Source of the DNA: Terriglobus saanensis SP1PR4
GTDB taxonomy: Bacteria > Acidobacteriota > Terriglobia > Terriglobales > Acidobacteriaceae
Assembly: GCF_000179915.2 (NCBI RefSeq)
Contig: NC_014963.1
Span: 1,054,001-1,118,000 of the forward strand
DNA: 64,000 nt
Reading direction: 5' to 3'
This document shows, piece after piece, positions 31,802-39,715 of this stretch (positions are counted from its first letter, which is position 1; every line of letters begins with the position of its first letter). The notes beneath the pieces were generated by a model, which searched no databases, was not told where the DNA came from, and worked only from the letters and a program-made list of their open reading frames with translations. The position numbers and the translations under genes are program-made.

Positions 31802-32938
31802 TTGCTCTATTGGCTGCTGTATCAGAAGCTTTTTCCTTACTTCCGCGTCTTCCGTATCTTTCGCTATCTCACCCTGCGGACAGGGTTTGCGAGCCTGACG
31901 GCGCTTCTGATCGGGCTTTTGATCGGGCCGTTTGTTATTGACCGGCTGCGCGAATTCCAGATTGGGCAGTACATCCGCGAAGAAGGACCGGAGAGCCACC
32001 AGAAGAAAAGCGGCACGCCGACGATGGGTGGTGTCCTCATCTGCATCTCGATCCTGGTGCCAACGCTGCTTTGGAGCGATCTCAGCAATCCCTTTATCTG
32101 GGTGGCGGTGCTTTCAACGCTGGCGTTTGCGGCCATCGGATTTACGGACGACTACATCAAGGTCGTGCATAAGCGGAACCTTGGTCTGACGAGCAAGCAA
32201 AAGCTGTTGCTGCAGTTTCTTGCCAGCGGATGTGTGGCGGCGGCGCTGCTCTATCTGCGCTCACGGGGAAGCTACTCTACGCGGCTGGTGGTGCCGTTCC
32301 TCAAAAATTACAAACCCGACCTGATCTGGGCGTGGATGGGGCACATCCCGCATCTGTCCTGGCTGGCGTTCATTCCCTTCACGATCTTCGTGATGCTGGT
32401 GATTTCTTTCAGTTCAAATGCCGTGAATCTGACGGACGGCCTGGATGGGCTGGCGATCGGATGCACGATTGTGGCGGCGGGCGCGCTGACGATGCTGACG
32501 TATGTCAGCGGTCACGTGGTCTTCAGCGACTATCTCGAATTGCAGCGCATGCCGCTGGTGGGAGAGTTGACGGTCTTCTGCGGAGCGATGGTGGGGGCGA
32601 GTATCGGGTTCCTTTGGTACAACGCGCATCCGGCAGAGATTTTTATGGGCGATGTCGGCTCGCTCGCTCTGGGGGGTGCTATTTCTACGGTAGCGGTGAT
32701 CATCAAGCAGGAGCTTCTGCTGCCCTTTATCGGTGGCGTCTTCATCCTGGAAGCGGTGAGTGTGATGCTGCAGGTGGGCAGCTACAAGTTGCGCGGAGGG
32801 AAGCGGATCTTCCGCATGGCTCCGCTTCACCATCATTTTGAGCTGGGCGGATGGAGCGAAAGCAAGGTGATCACGCGCTTCTGGATTATGGCTCTGGTCT
32901 TTGCACTGTTTGCTCTGACAACATTGAAGTTGAGGTAA
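31802..32938 (+). CDS. mraY: Phospho-N-acetylmuramoyl-pentapeptide transferase (lipid I synthase)
   Basis: 378 residues, ten membrane helices. Start is the TTG at 31802 (protein MLYWLLYQKLFPYF), six bases after GGAGG and aligned with the E. coli start MLVWL; the TTG at 31784 has no RBS. Catalytic landmarks: GPESHQKKSGTPTMGG, FTDDYIKVVHKRN (two Asp), NLTDGLDGLA, MGDVGSLALGG and the HHH in PLHHHFELGGW. It transfers phospho-MurNAc-pentapeptide from UDP to undecaprenyl phosphate, the first membrane step of peptidoglycan synthesis. Two bases separate it from murD. Confidence 0.96.
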   Translation: MLYWLLYQKLFPYFRVFRIFRYLTLRTGFASLTALLIGLLIGPFVIDRLREFQIGQYIREEGPESHQKKSGTPTMGGVLICISILVPTLLWSDLSNPFIWVAVLSTLAFAAIGFTDDYIKVVHKRNLGLTSKQKLLLQFLASGCVAAALLYLRSRGSYSTRLVVPFLKNYKPDLIWAWMGHIPHLSWLAFIPFTIFVMLVISFSSNAVNLTDGLDGLAIGCTIVAAGALTMLTYVSGHVVFSDYLELQRMPLVGELTVFCGAMVGASIGFLWYNAHPAEIFMGDVGSLALGGAISTVAVIIKQELLLPFIGGVFILEAVSVMLQVGSYKLRGGKRIFRMAPLHHHFELGGWSESKVITRFWIMALVFALFALTTLKLR

Positions 32939-32940
32939 CG

Positions 32941-34299
32941 ATGGAACTGAAGGGCAAACGCGTTCTCGTCGTGGGTATGGGGAAGAGCGGCCTTGCGGCG
33001 GCGCGGTTTTTACGCGCGCGTGGGGCGATCGTGACCGTGAGCGACGCGCGCCCTTCCACATTGCTGTCTGGGCCGATTGCGGAGTTGCTGGCGATGGGCG
33101 CTGCGGTGGAGACGGGCGGACACGGTCTGCTGACGTTTCGCAGGCAGGACCTGATCGTGGTAAGCCCCGGTGTGCCGATGGATACGCCGGAGTTGAAACA
33201 GGTTCGGGCGCTGGGCGTGGAGATGATTGGCGAAGTGGAACTGGCTTCGCGGTTTCTCAATGGAAGTGTCGTTGCCATTACGGGGTCGAACGGGAAGACG
33301 ACGACGACTTCGTTGATCGGAGAGATTCTGCGCGGAGCGGGTGTGCCCACACTGGTGGGTGGAAACATCGGTCTGCCGGTCGTGGAGATGGTGGCCGAGA
33401 GTACCGATACGACGTGGAGTGTCCTGGAGATCTCCAGTTTCCAGTTGGAGACGGTGGAGACCTTCGCTCCGAAGATCGCCGTGGTGTTGAACATCACGCC
33501 CGACCATCTGGACCGGCATGGGACGTTTGAGAAGTACGCGGAGGCGAAGACGCGCATTACGGAGATGCAGACGCCTGCGGATTTCCTTGTGCTGAACGCG
33601 GAGGACAAGCCGACGCAGATGGTGGCAGCGAAGACGAAGGCGCAGATCTTCTGGTTTTCGCCGCGCAGGCCGATCAAGCAGGGCGCGTTTGTGCACGGCG
33701 ACAGCATCCTGTTTCTTCCGCGCGAGGGTGGCAAGGCGGAGCCGGTGATGCCGGTGAGCGAGATTCCTCTGGTGGGAGCGCACAACGTGGAGAACGTGCT
33801 GGCGGCGGTGTGCGCCTGCAGGCTCGCGGGTGTTTCGAGTGAGAAGATTCGCGAGGGTGTGCGCGGCTTCAAGGCAGTAGACCACCGGTTGCAGTTTGTC
33901 GCGGAGGTCGCAGGGGTGAAGTATTACAACGATTCCAAGGCGACGAACGTGGATGCGACGGCGAAGGCGCTTGCTTCGTTTGAGGGTAATGTCCTCCTGA
34001 TTCTAGGTGGCAAAGATAAAGGTTCGGACTACACGGAGCTGAACGATCTGCTCCGCGAACGGGTAGTCACTGTTTACACCATAGGTTCGGCTGCGGAAAA
34101 GATAGAGACGCAGCTGGCGGGTGTGATGACACTGAAACATGCGGAGACCCTGGAGCGCGCCGTAGCGTTGGCGACAGAGGATGCCAAGGCGGGCGATACG
34201 GTTCTGCTGGCGCCAGCGTGTGCGAGCTTCGATCAGTTTGAGAGCTATGAGCATCGCGGACGCGAGTTTGTCCGGTTCGTGACAGAGATCAAGAGGTAA
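32941..34299 (+). CDS. murD: UDP-N-acetylmuramoyl-L-alanine:D-glutamate ligase
   Basis: 452 residues from the ATG at 32941, two bases after mraY. Domain 1 VLVVGMGKSGLAAARFLRARG; P-loop ITGSNGKTTTTSLIGEIL; LEISSFQLETVETF and ITPDHLDRHG (metal/ligand region); C-terminal YYNDSKATNVDATAKALASF and LGGKDKGSDY. It adds D-glutamate to UDP-MurNAc-L-Ala in the cytoplasm. All Mur-ligase motifs are present. Eleven bases separate it from ftsW, consistent with one transcript. Confidence 0.97.
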   Translation: MELKGKRVLVVGMGKSGLAAARFLRARGAIVTVSDARPSTLLSGPIAELLAMGAAVETGGHGLLTFRRQDLIVVSPGVPMDTPELKQVRALGVEMIGEVELASRFLNGSVVAITGSNGKTTTTSLIGEILRGAGVPTLVGGNIGLPVVEMVAESTDTTWSVLEISSFQLETVETFAPKIAVVLNITPDHLDRHGTFEKYAEAKTRITEMQTPADFLVLNAEDKPTQMVAAKTKAQIFWFSPRRPIKQGAFVHGDSILFLPREGGKAEPVMPVSEIPLVGAHNVENVLAAVCACRLAGVSSEKIREGVRGFKAVDHRLQFVAEVAGVKYYNDSKATNVDATAKALASFEGNVLLILGGKDKGSDYTELNDLLRERVVTVYTIGSAAEKIETQLAGVMTLKHAETLERAVALATEDAKAGDTVLLAPACASFDQFESYEHRGREFVRFVTEIKR

Positions 34300-34310
34300 G
34301 CGAAAGCAGT

Positions 34311-35402
34311 ATGGCAAAGCGCGTTGGCGTGGACAAGTGGTTGTTCGGAACGGTGCTGTTGCTGGTCCTCTTTGGACTGGTGATGGTCTTTTCCGCGTCC
34401 GCGGTGATGGCGAAGTCGATGTTCGGTTCCCCGTACTTTTTTGTGACGCGGCAGGCAATCTGGGCAAGTCTGGGTCTGGTCGCCATGGTGCTGTTGATGA
34501 AGGTGGATTATCGCCTCTACAACAACCCCAAGGTCGTCTTTCCCGCAGTGGGTATCACGGCGCTTTGTTTGACCGTCGTCTTTGCGATGCGGGATTCGCA
34601 CAATACCCATCGCTGGATCAAGTTTGGCGGCGCGTCGTTCCAGCCGAGCGAACTGGCGAAGCCTGTGCTGGTGCTGTTTCTGGCGTATTTTCTGCAGACG
34701 CGGATTCACCAGATGGAGGATTGGAAGGGAACGATCCTGCGGGCCGCAGCACCTCCACTCTTCTTTATCGCTCTGATTTTGAAGGAGCCGGATCTGGGAA
34801 CGGCGATGGTCTGTGCGGGCGTGCTCGTGCTGATGCTGTATCTCGCAGGTGCACAGACGAGGTACTTCCTGATTGGATTTGCCGGTGCTGCGCCGGTGCT
34901 CTATTACCTGTTGTTTCACGTGGCGTGGAGACGCGCGCGCATGCTGGCGTTCGTGAATCCTGAGGCCGATCCGCGCGGCAGTGGATTCCATATTCTGCAA
35001 TCGCTGATCGCTGTGGGAACGGGCGGTGTTTACGGACATGGACTGATGGAGGGCATCCAGAAGCTCTTCTACCTGCCGGAGCCGCACACGGATTTTATCT
35101 TTGCGAATGTCTGCGAGGAGCTTGGGCTGATTGGAGCCTTGTTTGTGGTGGCGCTCTTCTGCATGTTGGGATATCGCGGCCTGCGCACGGCGTTTCTCAC
35201 CACCGATCCGTTTGCACGGTTCATGGCATTTGGGCTGACGACGGCGATTCTGATTCAGGCGTTTTTCAATATCAGCGTCGTTCTCGCGCTGCTGCCGACG
35301 AAGGGGATTCCGCTGCCGTTCATCTCCAACGGTGGAACGAGCGTGTTTATTACGCTGGCCGGGATGGGTGTGCTTCTGAATATTTCGCGTGAGATCGATT
35401 AG
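34311..35402 (+). CDS. ftsW: FtsW septal peptidoglycan polymerase (SEDS)
   Basis: 363 residues, about ten membrane helices. GLVMVFSASAVMAKSMFGSPYFF opens the SEDS core; RWIKFGGASFQPSELAKP, GLGSG-type loop QSLIAVGTGGVYGHGLMEG, PEPHTDFIFANVCEELGLIGALF and GIPLPFISNGGTSVFITLAGMG follow. SEDS proteins polymerise lipid II, FtsW at the septum with FtsI. Called FtsW not RodA because of its position between murD and murG and the FxSNGGTS signature. The catalytic Asp motif falls in the loop after helix 7. FtsI is not in the window. The stop is immediately followed by the GTG of murG. Confidence 0.95.
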   Translation: MAKRVGVDKWLFGTVLLLVLFGLVMVFSASAVMAKSMFGSPYFFVTRQAIWASLGLVAMVLLMKVDYRLYNNPKVVFPAVGITALCLTVVFAMRDSHNTHRWIKFGGASFQPSELAKPVLVLFLAYFLQTRIHQMEDWKGTILRAAAPPLFFIALILKEPDLGTAMVCAGVLVLMLYLAGAQTRYFLIGFAGAAPVLYYLLFHVAWRRARMLAFVNPEADPRGSGFHILQSLIAVGTGGVYGHGLMEGIQKLFYLPEPHTDFIFANVCEELGLIGALFVVALFCMLGYRGLRTAFLTTDPFARFMAFGLTTAILIQAFFNISVVLALLPTKGIPLPFISNGGTSVFITLAGMGVLLNISREID

Positions 35403-36509
35403 GTGAAGCGAGTCAGCGAGTCAGCGGGTCAGCGAGTCAGCAAGCTCAGGGTTTTGATGGCTGGTGGCGGGACGGGGGGGCATGTGATCCCGGCGCTAGC
35501 AATTGCGCGGGAGTTGCGGGATGCGCATGGCGCTGAGGTCCATTTTCTTGGGACAGAACGTGGGCTGGAGACGAGGCTGGTTCCTGAGGCCGGGTTTGCG
35601 ATCTCGTATGTGCAGGTTGGCATGCTGAAGAATGTAGGGCTGCTTACGCGGGCGAAGACTTTGCTGAACCTGCCGCGTGGTGTGTTCTCTGCGATGCGGT
35701 TGTTGCGGGAGTTTCGACCGGATGTCGTCGTTGGGGTGGGCGGGTATGCGAGCGGGCCGGGGATGCTGGCTGCGATCTTTCGCCGTATTCCGACGCTGGT
35801 CTTCGAACCCAATGCCGAACCGGGGATGGTGAATCGATATATCGGGAAGTATGTAAGCGCGGCGGCGATCTCTTTCGAGACGACGAAGCGGTTTTTTCGG
35901 AACGCGAAGGTGACGGGAAGGCCGGTGCGTGCGGAGTTTTTCGCCATCGGGCCGAAGGTCGATGCTCCGCCACGACTGCTGATTCTGGGTGGATCGCAGG
36001 GCGCGCGGGGACTGAATGAAATCATGCCAAAGATCGCGACAGACCTGCTGGAAAAGGTTCCGGGACTTACGATTGGCCATCAGGCGGGCGAGCGTCACGC
36101 CGAATCGACGCGGGAGGCCTATCTGCGCGAGGGGGTAGATCCCCGGCGCTACGAGGTCTATGCGTTTCTGGAGGATACGCCTGCCGCGATGGCGAAAGCG
36201 GATCTGATCCTCTGCCGAAGCGGCGGAACTGTGGAGGAGTTGTGTGCTGCGGGAAGGCCTTCAATCCTGGTGCCGTTTCCGCAGTCTGCGGACGATCACC
36301 AGAGCCGCAATGCCGAGGCAATGCAGGCGGGTGGAGCGGCGATCTGGTTGCCGGAACGCGAGATGACTCCGGAGTTGCTCACGACGATGCTGCATGACCT
36401 TCTGCTGGACGTTGCTCGACTGGAGCAGATGAGTGCCGCAGCGCGGGCGATGGCGCACCCTCATGCGTTGGAAGAGATCGGTGCCATGGTGGTGGGATTG
36501 GCTCGATAG
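35403..36509 (+). CDS. murG: UDP-GlcNAc:lipid I N-acetylglucosaminyltransferase
   Basis: 368 residues, starting with a GTG that directly follows the ftsW stop. LRVLMAGGGTGGHVIPALAIA gives the first G-loop, VVVGVGGYASGPGMLAA the second, then ILGGSQGARGLNE and LCRSGGTVEELCAAGRPSILVPFPQS of the UDP-GlcNAc site. It turns lipid I into lipid II on the inner face of the membrane. The first ~13 residues are encoded by a tandem octamer repeat; the conserved part begins only at LRVLMAGG, so translation may start further in (ATG at 35457 would remove a needed strand). Confidence 0.95.
   Translation: MKRVSESAGQRVSKLRVLMAGGGTGGHVIPALAIARELRDAHGAEVHFLGTERGLETRLVPEAGFAISYVQVGMLKNVGLLTRAKTLLNLPRGVFSAMRLLREFRPDVVVGVGGYASGPGMLAAIFRRIPTLVFEPNAEPGMVNRYIGKYVSAAAISFETTKRFFRNAKVTGRPVRAEFFAIGPKVDAPPRLLILGGSQGARGLNEIMPKIATDLLEKVPGLTIGHQAGERHAESTREAYLREGVDPRRYEVYAFLEDTPAAMAKADLILCRSGGTVEELCAAGRPSILVPFPQSADDHQSRNAEAMQAGGAAIWLPEREMTPELLTTMLHDLLLDVARLEQMSAAARAMAHPHALEEIGAMVVGLAR
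35409..35440 (+). repeat. Four tandem copies of an 8-bp unit at the 5' end of murG
   Basis: CGAGTCAG occurs four times head to tail (third copy CGGGTCAG), starting six bases inside the predicted murG frame. An 8-bp unit is not a multiple of three, so slippage would shift the frame. Confidence 0.8.
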
Positions 36510-36524
36510 AGACTTGCGCAAAAG

Positions 36525-36555
36525 AAGAGGGCCGGGATCTCTCCCGGCCCTCTTT
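36525..36555. terminator. Bidirectional intrinsic terminator between murG and the YXWGXW gene
   Basis: AAGAGGGCCGGGA / TCCCGGCCCTCTT, a perfect 13-bp stem with loop TCTC, followed by T-G-TTCTTT on the + strand; on the minus strand the stem is followed by CTTTTG. It lies 15 bases after the murG stop and 20 bases beyond the convergent gene's stop at 36575. Confidence 0.85.
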
Positions 36556-36574
36556 GTTCTTTGGTGCGGATGGT

Positions 36575-37570
36575 TTAGCGATGTCCGCCGCCACCACCAC
36601 CGTGGGCTCCACCGCCGCCTGCTCCACCACCGTGGAAGCCACCGCCACCACCGCCGCTGAAGCCACCGCCGCTGGGACGAGCACCACCGAAGCCGCCAGA
36701 GGATGCACCGCCGCCAGAGAAGTTACGTGCTCCGCCGCCGGAAGGTGCGCTGCCTGAGAAGCTGCGGCCCGTATTGCCGCCCTGTGGTCCGCCAGAGAAG
36801 CTGCGTCCGGTGTTACCCGGCTGCCCGCCGAATCCACCGCGGTTCACATTTCCGCCCTGGGCAAAGCCATGGCCGACGTTACCCTGTTGTCCGCCAAAGT
36901 TGCTGCGGTTGCCGTTGTTCTGGCCGCCGAAGCCACCACGGTTTTCATTGTTCTGCCCGTTGAAGCCGCCACCGCGGTTTCCATTGATGGTTGCGCCGCG
37001 GTTGCCGTTGAAGCCGCCGCCACGATTGTCTGCGAAGCTCCGACCGCCGGGGTGGAAGCCATTGTGTCCGCCGAAGCCGCCGTTGTAGAAGTGGCCGCCG
37101 AAGCCGGGACGGAAGCGGTTGACGGACGAGTTGTACCAGAAGTGTCCGCCCCTCCAGTAGCCGCCATAGAAGCCGACGCCGAAGTAGCCGAAGCCGTAGT
37201 CAATGCCACCGTAGTAGCCGATGCTGGTTCCCCAGTATCCCGGGCACCATCCATAGCCGCCACCGTAGGGCCCCCAGTATCCAGGAGTCCAAAGAGCGTT
37301 GACGTACGGAGGCTGAACCCATGCGCCGTCTACCCAGTAGTAATCGCCAGCAGCGGGGTCCCAGGCCCAGTAGCCAGGCGTCCAGATATAGCCGTCTCCG
37401 GGAGAGTAGGGCTGCTCATAGTCCGGGATAGGAGGCGGAGCAATGTTGGCCGAGATGGCTACCTGTGCTTCGGCCTTTAGGGTCGTAATTCCGCTCAGGG
37501 GCAAGGCCACGAGAACTGCCGCGAAGAAAACTTTGCCGGCGATTTGTTTAATGCGATTGTTGTAGCCCAT
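36575..37570 (-). CDS. Secreted YXWGXW-repeat, Gly/Asn-rich protein
   Basis: 331 residues. A signal peptide ends near AEAQ. Residues ~45-125 carry the aromatic motifs of YXWGXW proteins: YIWTPGYWAWDPAAGDYYWVDGAW, LWTPGYWGPYGG and YGWCPGYWG. From ~165 the chain is a low-complexity Gly/Asn/Ser/Phe region with repeats of NRGGFGGQ and GRSFSGG, ending in a Gly/His tail (HGGGGGGHR). Probably an exported surface or matrix protein; no enzymatic motif. It is on the minus strand inside the otherwise rightward dcw cluster, between murG and murC, so it is transcribed separately. Confidence 0.82.
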   Translation of the reverse strand: MGYNNRIKQIAGKVFFAAVLVALPLSGITTLKAEAQVAISANIAPPPIPDYEQPYSPGDGYIWTPGYWAWDPAAGDYYWVDGAWVQPPYVNALWTPGYWGPYGGGYGWCPGYWGTSIGYYGGIDYGFGYFGVGFYGGYWRGGHFWYNSSVNRFRPGFGGHFYNGGFGGHNGFHPGGRSFADNRGGGFNGNRGATINGNRGGGFNGQNNENRGGFGGQNNGNRSNFGGQQGNVGHGFAQGGNVNRGGFGGQPGNTGRSFSGGPQGGNTGRSFSGSAPSGGGARNFSGGGASSGGFGGARPSGGGFSGGGGGGFHGGGAGGGGAHGGGGGGHR

Positions 37571-37777
37571 CTCTTACTCCCTGCCTTCGCTTTCTTCGCG
37601 GGCCGCTGATCGAACTGCGGTTGCGAGAGGCTATCGGCATGTTACCGGCTGGTGAATCTCGCCTTGGTCCGGCTCATGTTTTATAGAACACGGAAATATC
37701 AAAAGGGTTGCGCGAGGTAATGGCGCGGATTGGCGTCTGCACGTTTGGCATCGACCTCTGGCTGATAGAGTTTTGGG

Positions 37778-39142
37778 ATGTTCGCATCGGGTCAGCAGAG
37801 GGTTCATTTTATCGGTATTGGTGGCATTGGCATGAGCGGGATCGCGGAGATCCTGCTGACGATGGGGTATCCCGTCTCGGGGTCGGACCTACGGTCGAAC
37901 GCGGTGACCGAGCGGTTGCAGGGGATGGGCGCGAAGATCTTTCTGGGGCACGATGCGGCCAATGCACGCGACGCGGACGTGATCGTGACGAGTTCCGCTG
38001 TTGCGAAGAGCAATCCTGAGGTGGTGGAGGCGCGCTCTCGCAAAACGCCGATCATCCATCGGGCCGAGATGCTGGCGGAGTTGATGCGGCTGAAGTACGG
38101 CATCGCCATTGCCGGTATGCACGGGAAGACGACCACGACGAGCATGGTGGCGAGCGTTCTGGCGGGTGGCGGATTGGACCCGACGGTGGTGGTCGGCGGG
38201 CGGGTGAATGCGCTGGGTTCGAATGCGCGTCTGGGGAACTCACGCTACCTGGTGGCGGAGGCCGATGAGAGCGACCGCAGCTTCCTGAAGCTTTCGCCGA
38301 TTCTGGCGGTGGTGACGAATCTGGACCGCGAGCACATGGACGCGTATCGCGATATGGCGGATGTCGAGACAGCGTTTGTGGAGTTCATGGATCGCGTGCC
38401 GTTTTATGGGGCGACAACCGCCTGTATCGACGACCCAATGCTGCGGGCGATTTTGCCGCGCGTTCGGCGGCGTGTGATGACCTATGGCGAGAGTCCGGAT
38501 GCCGATTTCCAGTTGCGCATGTTGCCGAAAGATTCCGACTGCCATGCGGTCTTTGAAGTGAACACGAAGGGGCTGCTGCTTGGGCCGTTTCGGTTGCATG
38601 TGCCGGGTAAGCACAATGTTTTGAATGCGACAGCAGCGGTGGCGATTGGTGTGGAGCTGGGGATCGCGCCTTCTCAGATCGCCGAAGGGCTGGAGGCTTT
38701 TCGAGGTGTGGATCGGCGTTTTCAGGTGAAGGGCGTGGTTCGTGGGGTAACGGTGGTGGACGATTATGGGCACCATCCTACCGAGGTGCGGGCCACCCTG
38801 CAGGCGGCGCGGGAGTGCGGCTATGGCCGGGTTCTGGTGCTGTTTCAACCGCATAGATACTCGCGGACCGCAGAGCTGATGGAGGAGTTTGCCACGGCTT
38901 TTGGGGATGCGGACCTGGTGGAGGTGGTGGATATTTATGCAGCGAATGAGGAGCCGATTGTGGGTGTGACGGCGGAGGCGCTGGTGGCGCAGATGCAGGG
39001 GACTCGGGCGGAGTACGCCGGATCGTTTGAGGAGGCTGTGGGGAGGTTGGTCTCGGAGGCACGGGATGGGGATGTGATTTTGACGATGGGTGCGGGGAAT
39101 GTCTCGCAGGCCAGTGGGATGTTGATGTTGGCTTTGGTTTAG
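37778..39142 (+). CDS. murC: UDP-N-acetylmuramate:L-alanine ligase
   Basis: 454 residues. VHFIGIGGIGMSGIAEILL starts the UDP-binding domain; ATP P-loop IAGMHGKTTTTSMVASVL; VAEADESDRSFLKLSP; NLDREHMDAY; C-terminal DYGHHPTEVRATLQAARE and FQPHRYSRTAELMEEF; MGAGNVSQ near the end. It adds L-alanine to UDP-MurNAc, the first ligase step. No clear RBS is seen. The gene is separated from murG by the oppositely oriented YXWGXW gene and needs its own promoter. In many bacteria murB follows; here there is a 573-bp repeat-containing gap and then ftsQ. Confidence 0.96.
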   Translation: MFASGQQRVHFIGIGGIGMSGIAEILLTMGYPVSGSDLRSNAVTERLQGMGAKIFLGHDAANARDADVIVTSSAVAKSNPEVVEARSRKTPIIHRAEMLAELMRLKYGIAIAGMHGKTTTTSMVASVLAGGGLDPTVVVGGRVNALGSNARLGNSRYLVAEADESDRSFLKLSPILAVVTNLDREHMDAYRDMADVETAFVEFMDRVPFYGATTACIDDPMLRAILPRVRRRVMTYGESPDADFQLRMLPKDSDCHAVFEVNTKGLLLGPFRLHVPGKHNVLNATAAVAIGVELGIAPSQIAEGLEAFRGVDRRFQVKGVVRGVTVVDDYGHHPTEVRATLQAARECGYGRVLVLFQPHRYSRTAELMEEFATAFGDADLVEVVDIYAANEEPIVGVTAEALVAQMQGTRAEYAGSFEEAVGRLVSEARDGDVILTMGAGNVSQASGMLMLALV

Positions 39143-39150
39143 TCTCTTTT

Positions 39151-39366
39151 GTCATCCCGTAGCGGAGCGAAGAGATCTGTTGTTATCGCGCGGCGCGCGA
39201 TCGTATGCGCCTTCGGCGCATAACAAAAGCAGATTTCTCCGCTCCCGCTACGCGGTCGGTCGAAATGATGGTGGTGTGATATGTGCGGGGCGGCGGGTGA
39301 AGCCTCCGTCATCTCGACCGGAGCGACAGCTTTATCGTCGCGTAGCGGAGAGATCTGCTTTTCCTG
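39151..39366. repeat. Palindromic intergenic repeat, family A (two units)
   Basis: First unit begins GTCATCCCGTAGCGGAGCG and returns as AAAAGCAGATTTCTCCGC..; between them sits a small stem TATGCGCCTTCGGCGCATA. A second unit (about 39310-39366) has GTCATCTCGACCGGAGCGAC and ends GCGGAGAGATCTGCTTTT. Same core as 8095-8240 and 55360-55412. Confidence 0.7.
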
Positions 39367-39548
39367 TTTTTAGCTAAGCCACCGCGGGAGCCAGTCCACA
39401 AAAACCTGTCAAGCCCTTCCGAAGAGATTTTCCTCGCAAACGGTAGAAAGCATGAGTAATAGAGTCCCTCCAAATTGCCGTTTTACCTACCTTGAATCGC
39501 TACAATTAAAACAGCCGAAAAGACCGTACTTCCTGAAGCCTCTGGTTT

Positions 39549-39601
39549 GTGCGCTCCGCGCGACCCCACCCTTTCGCAAAGAGCGCGAAAGAATGGGGCA
39601 C
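39549..39601. repeat. Palindromic intergenic repeat, family B
   Basis: GTGCGCTCCGCGCGACCCC..CCTTTCGC and GCGAAAGAATGGGGCAC form a hairpin almost identical to 8129-8183 and 56722-56774, here as a stand-alone element in opposite orientation. Confidence 0.75.
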
Positions 39602-39715
39602 AGGTTTTGAGGAGTCGTTCCTTGGCGGGTACCCCTTGAATGCGTTGATGCGGTTGTAGGTGGGGTTGGATATATTCAAGGTTGGCGATTCCCGCGATCT
39701 CTTGCTCAGAGGCCC

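Larger units (their letters stand above)
39143..39715. other. 573-bp intergenic region with palindromic repeats before ftsQ
   Basis: No gene. It holds a double family-A repeat (39151-39366) and a family-B repeat (39549-39601). A TACAAT box at 39501 with TTGCCG 20 bases upstream is a weak promoter candidate for ftsQ; the spacing is too long for a confident call. Confidence 0.6.

Noticed and set aside
35409-35440. CRISPR-like repeat
   Set aside because: Eight-base units without spacers; a simple tandem repeat.
39180-39377. 65-codon frame in the 39 kb gap
   Set aside because: It is a translation of palindromic repeats, not a gene.
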